64,000 nt of DNA from an uncultured Bacteroidales bacterium (GCA_937884485.1 CALGCG010000056.1:1-64000), one strand, 5' to 3'; shown: positions 17,329-26,768, numbered from the stretch's first letter. The notes: generated by a model not told the origin, from the sequence alone. Translations and numbers: made by a program.

Positions 17329-17886
17329 ATGAAACAACTAAGAATCTTTATGCCATTGTTCCTGTTATCAGGAATAATCCTGTCGAGTTGTTCTGTTTCC
17401 TATCAGGTTGTCTCGAAGAAAGATTTCGATGATGCTGTTTTGGGTGTTAAAAATGAATTAGAAAAACAAGGGTATTTTCAGTCAGGGAGTAGTACGGATT
17501 CAAAGAACCTTCTCCAGGTTGAAGCAACATCTTTTTCGAAGTCCGCGGGGTATGGGACGAAGTTGACTAATGATTATGTGATAATTGATTCATACCGTTT
17601 TATGAAGGATGATGAAAATACGCTAAACTATTCTGTGTCGTATAAGCCAAATGTTCGCAATGGTGTAGCCTTTGTTTCGGATGTGTCTATTGTTGGATGT
17701 GAGACTTCCCTCGCAAAAAACTATGAGACATTATGCGGTGAGAATTCTTCTGTAAAGAAATTGGAATCAATTCCAAGGAATACTCAACTTAAAGTAACGG
17801 ATGCCCTTGGAACATCTCTTGTTATTGGTTTTTTGGGAGCATTCGTAGTCGGGTTTATTGTGTATAAACGGGTTGGTTTGCAATAA
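17329..17886 (+). CDS. Lipoprotein with C-terminal membrane helix
   Basis: 185 aa. Signal with lipobox LSSC (Cys at about 21). A polar domain of about 130 residues follows, then a hydrophobic helix at the very C-terminus (LVIGFLGAFVVGFIVYKR). A lipid anchor and a membrane helix in one small protein is unusual; the helix would have to sit in the inner membrane. No domain is recognised. It follows the lipocalin-like gene by 30 bases on the same strand. Its 3' end overlaps, on the other strand, the aberrant tail of the truncated methylase gene, which marks a DNA junction right after this gene. Confidence 0.7.
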   Translation: MKQLRIFMPLFLLSGIILSSCSVSYQVVSKKDFDDAVLGVKNELEKQGYFQSGSSTDSKNLLQVEATSFSKSAGYGTKLTNDYVIIDSYRFMKDDENTLNYSVSYKPNVRNGVAFVSDVSIVGCETSLAKNYETLCGENSSVKKLESIPRNTQLKVTDALGTSLVIGFLGAFVVGFIVYKRVGLQ

Positions 17887-20861
17887 ATACGCAAGAAAAC
17901 GTCCCAATAGCTGATACTATCTTGTGTTTCAAACCACTTGTTATTGGTCTTTTTACGTGCTTTTATCTTCTCGCCGTTGACAACATGTGTTTTGCCTGTT
18001 TGCTCCAGTCTTTCTATGCCAAACGATAAGAGGTATTGTTTGATAGATGGATATTTGTCAATGTCGTAGTGGCGAGATGGGAAGGTGGCAATTAACCACA
18101 AATTAGCCCAGTCATATCCGTACCTCTTAATGTCGCGGCCTCTAAGAATCGGTCGAATAAGTTCTGCCGTTCTTTGTCGTTCATCCTCTGTTTGACAGTT
18201 CGCCAGAATTTCATCACGTTTTTTAGAATTGATTATGAAAGCTTCGTTACAACCCGTGAGCACGCCTCGATAAATGTTGATGTCCCAATCTTTAAGTGGT
18301 GTACCAACAGCCTCTATCTTCCTTTTGATGCTTTGCTCAATCGGAGAAAGAATGACCCAACTATCGGATGTGGCGAAATCGCAAATTGAGTTCTGCTGCT
18401 GAACGAAATCGCTCAAATTCTTAACGCTATCTTTATTCTGTTTGTTGGTGACAGCACAGACAGTTTCGTGCTGGTTGTTTGACTTGGCGAAAAGGAGGAT
18501 GTTGGTATCAACTGTTGCACTCTCGAAAATCTTTACTCCAGCGAAGTCTATCAGCTTCATGGGATTGGTCTTATTGGCAAAGAACTCTCTTGTCTTCTCA
18601 CCATATCCAGCACGCATCCACTTGTTGGATGTAATGTAGCACAGATGACCGTCCTTTTTCAACAATTGCCATCCACGCTCATAGAACAGGCAGTAGATAT
18701 CACCTGTACGTGCAAAAGTTGAATAGCCACAACCTTCATACATCTGTGCCAGTTCACCGCCATTGTTCTGAAGCTGAATGTACGGTGGATTGCCAATGAC
18801 AATATCAAATCCGTCTGCCACACCGAACATCCATTCCGGGTCAAAGAACGGACTGACGGCATTTTGGTCGTATGGATTCCATGCTGCCAGTTGCTTGGCA
18901 TCCTCCGGGGCAAAGTTATCGTCATCCGACAGCAACTTTGCCAGTTTCTCACGCAAAATCTGGTCTTTCTCTCTCAAACGATGTTTGGTAGATGCAGACT
19001 TGGCAGAGAAATGTTTGTGGCGTATCTGCTGGAGTTCAACCTTGGTCGGTTCTATCTCCGGATTCTCAAACAGGTTACCTTGAAGGGCTTTCTTCTTCTT
19101 CGCTATCAGAGAATTGGCTGACACGAATTTGGTCTCAAGGTTCGGGAGAGTCGGTATGCCAAAGTTGGGCTTTGAGGCATCCTTCTCGCAGTCGCATATC
19201 AGAGAAATAAAGAAACGCAGTTTGGTGATTTGTGCAGCAATGCTCTGGATGTCGCTGCCGTAAAGACAATTCTCAATGATTGATAGTTTGAGGTCGTAGA
19301 TGCTCTCATCAGGTGAGATACGTTCCAGGATGTCAATCATCCTGTTCAGCAATCCCATAGGGAAAGCGCCAGAACCACAGGCTGGGTCAAGCACCTTGAT
19401 TGCCTTCAGCTTATCTGCAACCTTACGGTAATCTTCTGCTTTGGTCTTGTCATATGAGAAGTCGTTACGGAAAAGAGAACGGACAAAGGCATTGTCACCC
19501 AGATAGGCAATAAGGCTTTCATCGACCATGTAGTTCACAATTTCACGGGGAGTATAGAACGAGCCGCTCTGATTGCGAGCAGTCTCTTTTGTCTCAGGGT
19601 TATATGCACCCAAAAGGTTCTCGAACACCTTACCCAACAGTTCCGGGTCAAGAGCAACCTGCTGCTCTTCTGGAGAGTTTTCCTCTATGGTGAAATTATA
19701 GCGGCCAAGAATGGAAATCAACCCCTTCTCAGGCTCAAAGAACAAGTTATTAGGTACGATAGCACGATGCTTGAAGCGCCCGTCAGCAAAGCGCAGGGCG
19801 TTGCGGCTAAAGCCATCAAAATTATAGCATTGCTCTACGCCATCGCTGTAGCGAGTCTTGTCCAGACACTCGAACAGTCCACCATTCAGGAAAGGCACTT
19901 CTGCAAACAGATTGATGACCTCCTGCTCGCTGATAGAAAACATTTCCGCATAGCGATAGAGAGTCTTCACATCGCGAGTCTTTGAGGTGGCAAACTTGCG
20001 TGTATTTCCGTCTTCGTCCTTGATAGCACGGTTCAAAGTGGCAAAAAACAGGTTCTGCAGGATGGCATTATAGTAGTTGCCCTCTGTAGGGCTATAGGGG
20101 TCAAAGTTTTTCAAGATAGTGGAAAGGAAATCAATATCAAAGATGCGATTGGGCACCAAATCCTTCTGCTTGATAAACCAGACGAACATGATGCGGGTTA
20201 TCATGCGGATAATCTTCTTCTCGATGTCGTCTTTGTCATCCTCCTCGGTAACGGTATTGTTGGGGAAGGTGACATTCGAAGAGTCATCGACAGCCCATTG
20301 GTACCACTCGAACAGATCCTTGTAGAACTGTTTGGTGAGAGCCTCGACAGAGAATGCTGCTGTAATGTCGCTCAGCGACTGCTTGCTGTTTTTCAAGACT
20401 CCAAACTGCTCGATGGCCGTGCGGCATCCGCGCCCCTCACCAAGCAGATAGGTATAACGCTTGGTGTCGGTAGAGATTTTCTCGTATTCGCCCTGTTTGT
20501 TGAAGCCCCACGTCTCGCTTACGTATGAGAAACGCAGCACGCTTTCGTTCTTGCGGTAGCAGAACATAAATGCTCCGGCATACCCCATATTCCTCCAATC
20601 GGATGTGAGCATGTCGCGGATGCCCCTGCGATTGCGCTCAATATCCACCTTGTCGGTAAGTTCCACCTCATAGACGGCAATGGATTCACCATCAGACAAG
20701 GAGATGCGTCCCAGATTCAAAGCCTCTTTGGCCAGACGACTACTGACATGAACAGCAGACGGACGGTTGTAGAACGTGACCTTACTCAAGAAAATGTCGT
20801 GAAGGAGTTGCTGCCAGGCTTCACGATTGTATTTCGACTCAATGACTTCTTTGTAATTCAT
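17784..20861 (-). CDS. Eco57I-type N6-adenine DNA methyltransferase, C-terminally truncated
   Basis: 1025 aa as an open frame. The N-terminal 200 residues are a conserved domain of this family (VYEVELTDKVDIERNRRGI) that might be nuclease-like. The SAM-binding motif DPACGSGAF is at about residue 490 and the catalytic NPPY of N6-adenine methylases at about 690. Residues up to about 987 (NKWFETQDSISYWD) look native. The last 38 residues are low-complexity (INPTTNAPKKPITRDV) and run antisense into the lipoprotein gene at 17329-17886. Relatives normally continue there into a target-recognition region, so the C-terminus has been lost at a junction near 17,900. Its start is 9 bases after the helicase stop, so the two form one operon. 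Specificity and activity are doubtful. Confidence 0.85.
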   Translation of the reverse strand: MNYKEVIESKYNREAWQQLLHDIFLSKVTFYNRPSAVHVSSRLAKEALNLGRISLSDGESIAVYEVELTDKVDIERNRRGIRDMLTSDWRNMGYAGAFMFCYRKNESVLRFSYVSETWGFNKQGEYEKISTDTKRYTYLLGEGRGCRTAIEQFGVLKNSKQSLSDITAAFSVEALTKQFYKDLFEWYQWAVDDSSNVTFPNNTVTEEDDKDDIEKKIIRMITRIMFVWFIKQKDLVPNRIFDIDFLSTILKNFDPYSPTEGNYYNAILQNLFFATLNRAIKDEDGNTRKFATSKTRDVKTLYRYAEMFSISEQEVINLFAEVPFLNGGLFECLDKTRYSDGVEQCYNFDGFSRNALRFADGRFKHRAIVPNNLFFEPEKGLISILGRYNFTIEENSPEEQQVALDPELLGKVFENLLGAYNPETKETARNQSGSFYTPREIVNYMVDESLIAYLGDNAFVRSLFRNDFSYDKTKAEDYRKVADKLKAIKVLDPACGSGAFPMGLLNRMIDILERISPDESIYDLKLSIIENCLYGSDIQSIAAQITKLRFFISLICDCEKDASKPNFGIPTLPNLETKFVSANSLIAKKKKALQGNLFENPEIEPTKVELQQIRHKHFSAKSASTKHRLREKDQILREKLAKLLSDDDNFAPEDAKQLAAWNPYDQNAVSPFFDPEWMFGVADGFDIVIGNPPYIQLQNNGGELAQMYEGCGYSTFARTGDIYCLFYERGWQLLKKDGHLCYITSNKWMRAGYGEKTREFFANKTNPMKLIDFAGVKIFESATVDTNILLFAKSNNQHETVCAVTNKQNKDSVKNLSDFVQQQNSICDFATSDSWVILSPIEQSIKRKIEAVGTPLKDWDINIYRGVLTGCNEAFIINSKKRDEILANCQTEDERQRTAELIRPILRGRDIKRYGYDWANLWLIATFPSRHYDIDKYPSIKQYLLSFGIERLEQTGKTHVVNGEKIKARKKTNNKWFETQDSISYWDVFLRIYCKPTRLYTINPTTNAPKKPITRDVPRASVTLS

Positions 20862-20870
20862 AGGGCTATT

Positions 20871-23800
20871 TTATTTCTGGAAACTCTCGGATAATATAAT
20901 TTCGGCATCGCCTTCCTGCTCATTCAGGAGCGACTCTTCTGCCATATAATATGGTGCATACTTCTTGGCCATTTCGATAATCTCGGCAAGGGCTTCATCG
21001 TGGGTCATACGCGCTTTGCCACTAGTGCGCCTCAGGTCTTTCTGGATGCGTTGCAGACGCTTGGCAATGTAGGTGATAACGCCTCGCTCTGCAAGAGTCT
21101 TCAACTGAGCCACCTTCAGGTAGAGGTCGTTGTCGTCAATCTCACGCATAAAATTGTTTAGCAAGTTGATGGCTGTGCTGACCTGCGCACCCATGTTGCC
21201 GGAATCCTCCGCTGTGGTTTCTTGTGTCAGTATTTCCTCGTCTTGAATCATCCTGAACTTTTGCAGAGCCTTTTCCACATGATTGTGATGCTCGTCGATA
21301 CGGAGGACTGCTGGCTCCTCTTTTGCTGCCTTGAAGAAGTTCAGGGCATCGAGGACTGAAATCTCCTCTGCGTTCTCTGATACCAGGAAGAACACCTTGC
21401 GGAAGTTGGTTTTAAAGAACACCAATGTGTCGCCCGACAAGGTTACGCCTTCCACGGTTCTTGCCTCACGTCCGGTGCGGCTGCGGAGCGGCAACTTGGC
21501 AATACGATTGTATTCCCTGCGGTTGGTATGATAGAGTGTGCGCAGCTCTTCGTAGAAGGGAATCTCTTTGTTGAAGTCCTTTTTTTGTTCCTTCATTGCT
21601 TCATCAAACAACTTACTGAGGTTACGATCTAGAATCTCTTCCTGAGAATAAATCTGATTGTCCTCACCAAAGGTGCTGTGAAAAGTCTGAATCTTGCTGA
21701 CGGCAATCTGATTGAGATTGATTTCGCGGTTTCCTTCCCTCGAAGGATAGAACACATAGTTGTAGATATGCTTGGAGGCAGAGCCAATGCGGTTTACACG
21801 GCCTATACGCTGCATCAAACGCGTTGAGTTCCAGGGGGTGTCATAATTAACAATCACATTGGAACGATGAAGGTTTACACCCTCTGCCAGAACATCGGTT
21901 GTCAATATGATGTTGTATTCGTTGAGCTTGTTTTTGTAGTTGGCGTCAAAATTCTCACGGATAATCTTGAACTGCTGGCTGCGGTTTTTGGCAGAGATAA
22001 CAAGTACATCTGGGCGATTGATGCGTCGTTCAAGGTACTCCACCGTATCAACTGATTCTGAAAACACAACCAACTTCTGCTCTGGGTTGCGGTCAGTCTT
22101 GAACAACTCGTGTTTCAGCAATTCGTTGAACTTGGCAAACTTGGAGTCATCCTCATCTGAGATGTCCTTCCAGTCGGCAACCATCTGTTCCAGAACCACT
22201 TGATCTTGACGGAGCATTTCAATGAATTCGGGACGGAAATCGTCAGCTTTGAAGATGGCGTTCTTGGGGTTATCCTCTGCTTTGGCATTCAGTTTCTCTT
22301 CAATTTCCTCTTCCGTAAAGCCCGATTCCAGAAGGAGATTGATGTCAAGGTCGGGCGCAATGAAAACCTTGTCGTTCTCAAACATGTCAATCATATTCTG
22401 GTTGGCCTGTTTGAAATTGTCGATGGAAACTTGGAATGCATAGAAACTGCTCTCCAAGCGTTTTACCAATCCATTTTTACGGATACCAGCCAAGCTGCGG
22501 CTTATAATCTCAGCATTGTCGTACAAACCATTGGAGGCTTCTGGTTTGAGATAAGCAATAGCCTGATAGCGGGCGTAGGTAAGACGCTTGTCGAGGGTCT
22601 GCATAGCTTGTTCAAAGAGGTCTGCCAAATGCTCATTCAATTCATAGCGGCTTTCGTTGGGTCTTTCCACTTTGGGGAATCCATTCACATCCTTATTGTA
22701 GCGGGGAACACTTTCAATATCTGTTCGGGTGCGGCGCACAGTGAGTGGCTTGATAACCCTGTCGCGTACCTGTTCTGCAAGATGCTTGAAATCGCGGATA
22801 TCTGCTTCTGGGTTATTGCGCAGTTTCTTAAACTCCTTTATCAATGGAGAGAAGAAAGCGGTGAGATTGCCAACGCCGTCGATGGTGCAGTGTCGCGGGT
22901 CTTGAAATAAGAGTATCTCGTTGTAGAGGTCAGCGGGAGTATTGTTCATTGGCGTTGCAGAGATAAGCATCACCTTCTTCTTGTAGCCAGGGATGTTGCC
23001 CGTCTCGATGCGAGGCATTTTGCAAATCTCCTGAAGTTGTTCAAAGGCAGAAGTGGTATGGCTGCGGAACTTGTGTGCCTCGTCCACCAGAACAAGGTCG
23101 TATTCGTCAGCATTCCAGAAGTTGTAGTTTTCTTCGTCCAAAATTTTTGAGAGACTACCGTTGCTGATGAAATTGGCATATTTGTCTATGCCAAAGTCCT
23201 TAAACGTGGTTTTCCAGTTCTGTTCCACAGCAGGGGGATAGACCACAAGAATCTTGGTATGGTCGCGACCGTTCTCTATAAGGAATTTCTTGGCAATCAT
23301 AGTTGCAATGACTGTCTTTCCGAGACCCACAACATCTGCCAGGAAGAAACCATCATAGCGGATAAGCTTCTGATAGCCTTCAATGACGGCATCCATCTGG
23401 TAGTCGTATTTTGTATAGCCTTCAGGCATGTCAAACGGGTCGTCATTGTCGGTTTCCAGTACGCGGTCAGAAAAATACTCCATCAGCATCTTTATGTACA
23501 GGTCATAGGGAGATACGTCACCTTTGAGGTAGGTGCGGTCGATGGAGGTCTTAACATCGTCTGAAGTAATTTCGCAGCCTTCTGCCTCTTTCCATAGACG
23601 TTCGAACTCATCCTTGGCAAACTGAACGTCCTCGTATTGGGTCATCTTCACATTGAACTCATACTGGCGTTCCTCCGATATGCCCAAACCGTTACCCGAA
23701 AGATTGCTTGACCCCGTGATAGCCATACCCTGCGTGTATTGGTTGAACTCATCCGGATAGAGCACGTATATCTTGGCATGAATCTTCTTAGAGGGATGTG

Positions 23801-24191
23801 CCCGTAGCTCCAACTTGCCGTCAATCAAGTCCTGAACCATCTGGAACATACCTTCTTCTATTTCTTTGCGGTAGTTGGAGGATTCAATATCCTTGCGCAC
23901 CTTTCTGAGGCATTCTTCCTTGACATCCTCTTCTGCACCAAAGAAGAGCTTGCCCTGGCGGGCTGATTGGGCGATGTATTTGTCAACATCAATACCAATC
24001 AGCACCCTCACCTTTGCAATATTGTCGAGGAAAGGACGCAGAGAGAAGTAGCCTGATGCGCGCAGAAATCCCACGACTGCATCAAGATTACGAATGAAAG
24101 GGTTGTGTTGTAAGACACCCTCAAATTCTTTTATTAACGTATTGCCATCTCTATTTGTAAAGATGTGCGATGATGTTATTGTATCTGGCAT
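20871..24191 (-). CDS. PLD-nuclease/SNF2-type helicase fusion
   Basis: 1106 aa. Residues about 1-200 are a phospholipase D-like domain with one HKD-type motif: H138 and K140 in KIHAKIYVL, then TGSSNLSGNG at about 159-168. Next is a superfamily 2 SNF2/DEAD-like engine: Walker A GLGKT at about 289-293, DEAH at 370-373, SATPMNNTP, and in the second lobe TTDVLAEGVNLH and QRIGRVNRIG. The C-terminal 250 residues are uncharacterised. Family knowledge: PLD-helicase proteins next to Eco57I-type methylases form restriction-like defence modules related in parts to DISARM and type ISP enzymes. This gene looks complete and is first in the operon, from the promoter at 24227-24257. Confidence 0.88.
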   Translation of the reverse strand: MPDTITSSHIFTNRDGNTLIKEFEGVLQHNPFIRNLDAVVGFLRASGYFSLRPFLDNIAKVRVLIGIDVDKYIAQSARQGKLFFGAEEDVKEECLRKVRKDIESSNYRKEIEEGMFQMVQDLIDGKLELRAHPSKKIHAKIYVLYPDEFNQYTQGMAITGSSNLSGNGLGISEERQYEFNVKMTQYEDVQFAKDEFERLWKEAEGCEITSDDVKTSIDRTYLKGDVSPYDLYIKMLMEYFSDRVLETDNDDPFDMPEGYTKYDYQMDAVIEGYQKLIRYDGFFLADVVGLGKTVIATMIAKKFLIENGRDHTKILVVYPPAVEQNWKTTFKDFGIDKYANFISNGSLSKILDEENYNFWNADEYDLVLVDEAHKFRSHTTSAFEQLQEICKMPRIETGNIPGYKKKVMLISATPMNNTPADLYNEILLFQDPRHCTIDGVGNLTAFFSPLIKEFKKLRNNPEADIRDFKHLAEQVRDRVIKPLTVRRTRTDIESVPRYNKDVNGFPKVERPNESRYELNEHLADLFEQAMQTLDKRLTYARYQAIAYLKPEASNGLYDNAEIISRSLAGIRKNGLVKRLESSFYAFQVSIDNFKQANQNMIDMFENDKVFIAPDLDINLLLESGFTEEEIEEKLNAKAEDNPKNAIFKADDFRPEFIEMLRQDQVVLEQMVADWKDISDEDDSKFAKFNELLKHELFKTDRNPEQKLVVFSESVDTVEYLERRINRPDVLVISAKNRSQQFKIIRENFDANYKNKLNEYNIILTTDVLAEGVNLHRSNVIVNYDTPWNSTRLMQRIGRVNRIGSASKHIYNYVFYPSREGNREINLNQIAVSKIQTFHSTFGEDNQIYSQEEILDRNLSKLFDEAMKEQKKDFNKEIPFYEELRTLYHTNRREYNRIAKLPLRSRTGREARTVEGVTLSGDTLVFFKTNFRKVFFLVSENAEEISVLDALNFFKAAKEEPAVLRIDEHHNHVEKALQKFRMIQDEEILTQETTAEDSGNMGAQVSTAINLLNNFMREIDDNDLYLKVAQLKTLAERGVITYIAKRLQRIQKDLRRTSGKARMTHDEALAEIIEMAKKYAPYYMAEESLLNEQEGDAEIILSESFQK

Positions 24192-24226
24192 AGTATTCTA
24201 TCTTTCACTTTTGTAATAATTATTTG

Positions 24227-24257
24227 CAAAGATACGAAGAATATTTAAAACAGCAAA
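24227..24257 (-). promoter_or_regulatory. Promoter of the helicase-methylase operon
   Basis: Minus strand: TTTG (complement of 24254-24257), 19 bases, TATCTTTG (complement of 24227-24234). The context TGCAAAGATACGAAGAATA is repeated almost exactly at the ATPase promoter (26738-26768). Confidence 0.85.
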
Positions 24258-24284
24258 ATATAATTCGCACGAAAAAAATTACTG

Positions 24285-24543
24285 TCAGCAACGGAATGTG
24301 CCGAGATAGCGGCTGGGGCTGGCTTGGTCGGGGCGGACCTGGGCGCGGGAGCCGGTGGCGCGGTGGAAGCAGGTGGCTTGGAACCAGGCGTAGACATGCA
24401 TCGTGGAACCAGAGGCATATATCTCCACGGGGAGCTCGAAGGCGCATTGGAAACAGTTGTCGCGCATCGGACCGATGAAATATATGGGAAGTGCGAGATA
24501 TGTACGTGTGACTATTCTTACGCTCTTCTTGCCTTCGAAGACT
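24285..24543 (-). pseudogene. 3' fragment of a DUF6266-like gene
   Basis: A G+C-rich patch inside the AT-rich island. One minus-strand frame, read from just after the stop of the gene at 24544, gives a chain of about 85 residues ending at 24285. Its segment CFQCAFELP..., then GSTMHVYAWFQA and SPSRYLGTF resembles the C-terminal part of the intact DUF6266 protein at 27982-28692 (AAFDLP..., VTFHLYAI). There is no start codon or N-terminal domain for it: the only ATG (24467) is internal to the similarity. It is called a remnant of a backbone gene cut by insertion of the ATPase pair. The similarity is weak and read by eye. Nothing else is seen in the gap 24192-24543 besides the helicase promoter. 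Confidence 0.5.
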
Positions 24544-25350
24544 TCAAGCCGTAAATGATGAAATCAATGGGGATACATCCTCCTCAAAGATCATGTATTC
24601 CAACTCTTCATCATCATTGGAAAAGTTTTTGGGTTTTGCTGATGCGTATTTCCAAACTTCAATAAGAATGTTTTCAATATTATGGCATTCAAAAGAATTC
24701 CGATATCTATGGTATTCCCGCTGCTTCATCCAATAACGGAACTGGTTAACAAAGTTATGGTATTGTTTGTCATCAAGCAGTTTGGCCAATTCTGGAGCAA
24801 TGATCTCCGAAGGGTTGATTGGTGAGTACGGCAATGAATCATACGAACGTATGTTGGCGTTGAATGCCGACAATGAGTTCACGACAAAATACCTTATCTC
24901 GCCCCCCTCTTTCTTGCGCGACTCTACCCAATGACGTGCTTGTTCAGCCACATTATCGCTGAACACAAAAACACTTTGCTGGTCAATGGGCATTTCAGCT
25001 CCAAGCAAGGTTCGAGTATGTGTCACTTTGCTTTCAATATTTGATTTGGACAGACCTCGAGCACTTTTATACTCAAGTCGCAATTCTACAAGCTTCAATC
25101 GGAAGTTGTGTTTCCGCTTATTGTTACACTCAGCAATTCCGATTACTGCATCTACTGTGCAATCAGGCTGCCCATGGCAAATCGAGGTCTCGTAGGTATC
25201 CATGTCAAGACACTCTATTTGGGAATCAAAATAACTGCCATTTCCATAGTCCCGGATTGCGATATCGTTCAGCCGGTTTTTGCATTGGCAGTAAAGCGAG
25301 TGTTTTTGGATTGTATCGTTATCGTAGATTGTTTCCCCCATACATTGCAA
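24544..25350 (-). CDS. Partner of the ABC-type ATPase, possible PD-(D/E)xK nuclease
   Basis: 268 aa from ATG 25350; a second ATG at residue 4 is possible. No known family is recognised. Residues 62-95 have the spacing and strand pattern of a PD-(D/E)xK core: PD at 62-63 and TVDAVIG with D67, then about 25 residues, then KLVELRLEYKS with E93 and K95 as the ExK. A helix with conserved-looking K and H (SKVTHTRTLL) follows. SVFVFSD and IRYFVVNS read as further core strands. The nuclease assignment is inference. It overlaps the ATPase gene's 3' end by 32 bases, which is strong evidence of coupling and a joint function. Defence ATPases are often paired this way with a nuclease. Confidence 0.7.
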   Translation of the reverse strand: MQCMGETIYDNDTIQKHSLYCQCKNRLNDIAIRDYGNGSYFDSQIECLDMDTYETSICHGQPDCTVDAVIGIAECNNKRKHNFRLKLVELRLEYKSARGLSKSNIESKVTHTRTLLGAEMPIDQQSVFVFSDNVAEQARHWVESRKKEGGEIRYFVVNSLSAFNANIRSYDSLPYSPINPSEIIAPELAKLLDDKQYHNFVNQFRYWMKQREYHRYRNSFECHNIENILIEVWKYASAKPKNFSNDDEELEYMIFEEDVSPLISSFTA

Positions 25351-26692
25351 TCCTTTCCAATGCTATATTGAACGATGAGAATATTTCTTCGATGTCAGAA
25401 CCTAAATCTTTAAAGTTGTATGTGTGGTTTTTCTGTTCAGGCTCGGCTATGTAGAAATGGGTTCGATCAAGTATCATTTCTCTCTCTGCTATTGATTGAA
25501 TGGCAGCAACCATATCGGGATTATGTGTGGCAAGCACTATTCTAACACCCAGTTTTTTTTGCAGGAGCACTAGTAGTTTTGCATATTCCACTATCCATTG
25601 AGGGTGCAAGTGTACCTCTGGTTCGTCTAACAAAAATAGCGTTTCTTTATCCAGATGGCCATTTTCTATCAATCGTTGAAGGTATATGAATGTTTTGAAA
25701 CCGGTTGCAGTATCGTCAATGCCTATTTCCATGGAATTATCAGCATTGAAGAAATGCAGTTCCCCGGTGTCAAAAGGGGAGTCTGATTTGACAAATCTGA
25801 CTTCTCCTTGTAACGTGTCTTTGACACGTCTTAACAACTTTTTACCTTCAATATCAATTTCAGTATTCTTGGTCTCTATGTAGGTTTTCATCTCCTCCCA
25901 AAAACGATTTCCATAAGCATCGGTGCAAAGGGCAAGTGGGGTGTCAACATAAATGGCTCTTCTCAATCCAAGCAATACGGCAAGCCTGTTCCCTTCTATA
26001 ATGCTTACACCGTCTTCTGTCAAATCCATATCTGTGGGTTCTTCTATTTCATCTTCATATTCATCTCTTACAGATTCGAAAAGAAGGGGTAATGGTCGTC
26101 TTTTCAAATCAAGGGCTCGTTTTTGTAATGCCTCATGCAAAACTTTTTCGCTAACCTCTCGAAAATCATCTGCCGAACTATAAAGTAAAACATCATTTCC
26201 ATCGAAATCGGCTCCCTTGTTGAGGTAACGCAACACTCGTTTTTTAGTGGTGTCCGAAGCATTCCCGGCAAGAAAGCTATCTAATGTGTTGGAAAAATCG
26301 TCAACAAACTTTTTATAATATTCAATAGTAAGTTCAGCACCTTCTTCATTGTATTTATCCTTCAATTCAAACCTTCGAAACATATATGGAGAACGGTATG
26401 CGTTTTTCTCGGTGCCACTTTGCAGATTTATATCGGAATGGGTAGTGTAATCAATATTCATTTCATGCCGAGCCCTCTCGTATTCTCGACAGTATGCCAA
26501 CAGCTCATTGATAAACCTTTTATAGACAAAATTATCATATCGTTGAGCGCCATTGACCAAATAATACAGCCAACGGGATATGGTGCTTTTCCCGCAACCA
26601 TTTACCCCAGACAATACCGTCAAGCCGTCAATGGCAATGTCAGCTGATGATATTGCATGATAATTGTTTAGTCTGAATCTATAATTACTCAT
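25319..26692 (-). CDS. ABC-type (AAA_21-like) ATPase of a putative two-gene defence system
   Basis: 457 aa from the ATG at 26692 (MSNYRFRLNNYHAI); an in-frame ATG nine codons earlier lies close to the promoter and is less likely. Walker A GVNGCGKST is at residues 29-37. A long helical insert (about 60-250, acidic and basic) separates the lobes. DTATGFKTFIYLQRL takes the place of the ABC signature, followed by Walker B LFLLDEPEVHLHP at about 350-360 and the H-loop LATHNPD at about 386. These mark SMC/RecF/OLD-like ATPases such as those of Septu, PARIS or AbiL-type systems. It is followed, with overlap, by the nuclease-like gene and has its own consensus promoter. Confidence 0.85.
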   Translation of the reverse strand: MSNYRFRLNNYHAISSADIAIDGLTVLSGVNGCGKSTISRWLYYLVNGAQRYDNFVYKRFINELLAYCREYERARHEMNIDYTTHSDINLQSGTEKNAYRSPYMFRRFELKDKYNEEGAELTIEYYKKFVDDFSNTLDSFLAGNASDTTKKRVLRYLNKGADFDGNDVLLYSSADDFREVSEKVLHEALQKRALDLKRRPLPLLFESVRDEYEDEIEEPTDMDLTEDGVSIIEGNRLAVLLGLRRAIYVDTPLALCTDAYGNRFWEEMKTYIETKNTEIDIEGKKLLRRVKDTLQGEVRFVKSDSPFDTGELHFFNADNSMEIGIDDTATGFKTFIYLQRLIENGHLDKETLFLLDEPEVHLHPQWIVEYAKLLVLLQKKLGVRIVLATHNPDMVAAIQSIAEREMILDRTHFYIAEPEQKNHTYNFKDLGSDIEEIFSSFNIALERIAMYGGNNLR

Positions 26693-26737
26693 AATATCAA
26701 TACTTTCGATAAAGTACAAAACATGGCTTTAATATTG

Positions 26738-26768
26738 CAAAGATACGAAGAATAATTTAATTGACAAA
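26738..26768 (-). promoter_or_regulatory. Promoter of the ATPase-partner operon
   Basis: Minus strand: TTTG (complement of 26765-26768), 19 bases, TATCTTTG (complement of 26738-26745). It lies about 46 bases ahead of the ATG at 26692. Confidence 0.85.

Noticed and set aside
24220..24554. Two short frames (plus and minus) over the G+C-rich patch other than the DUF6266-like one
   Set aside because: Pro/Arg- or Gly-rich translations without likeness; only the 24285-24543 frame resembles a known protein.
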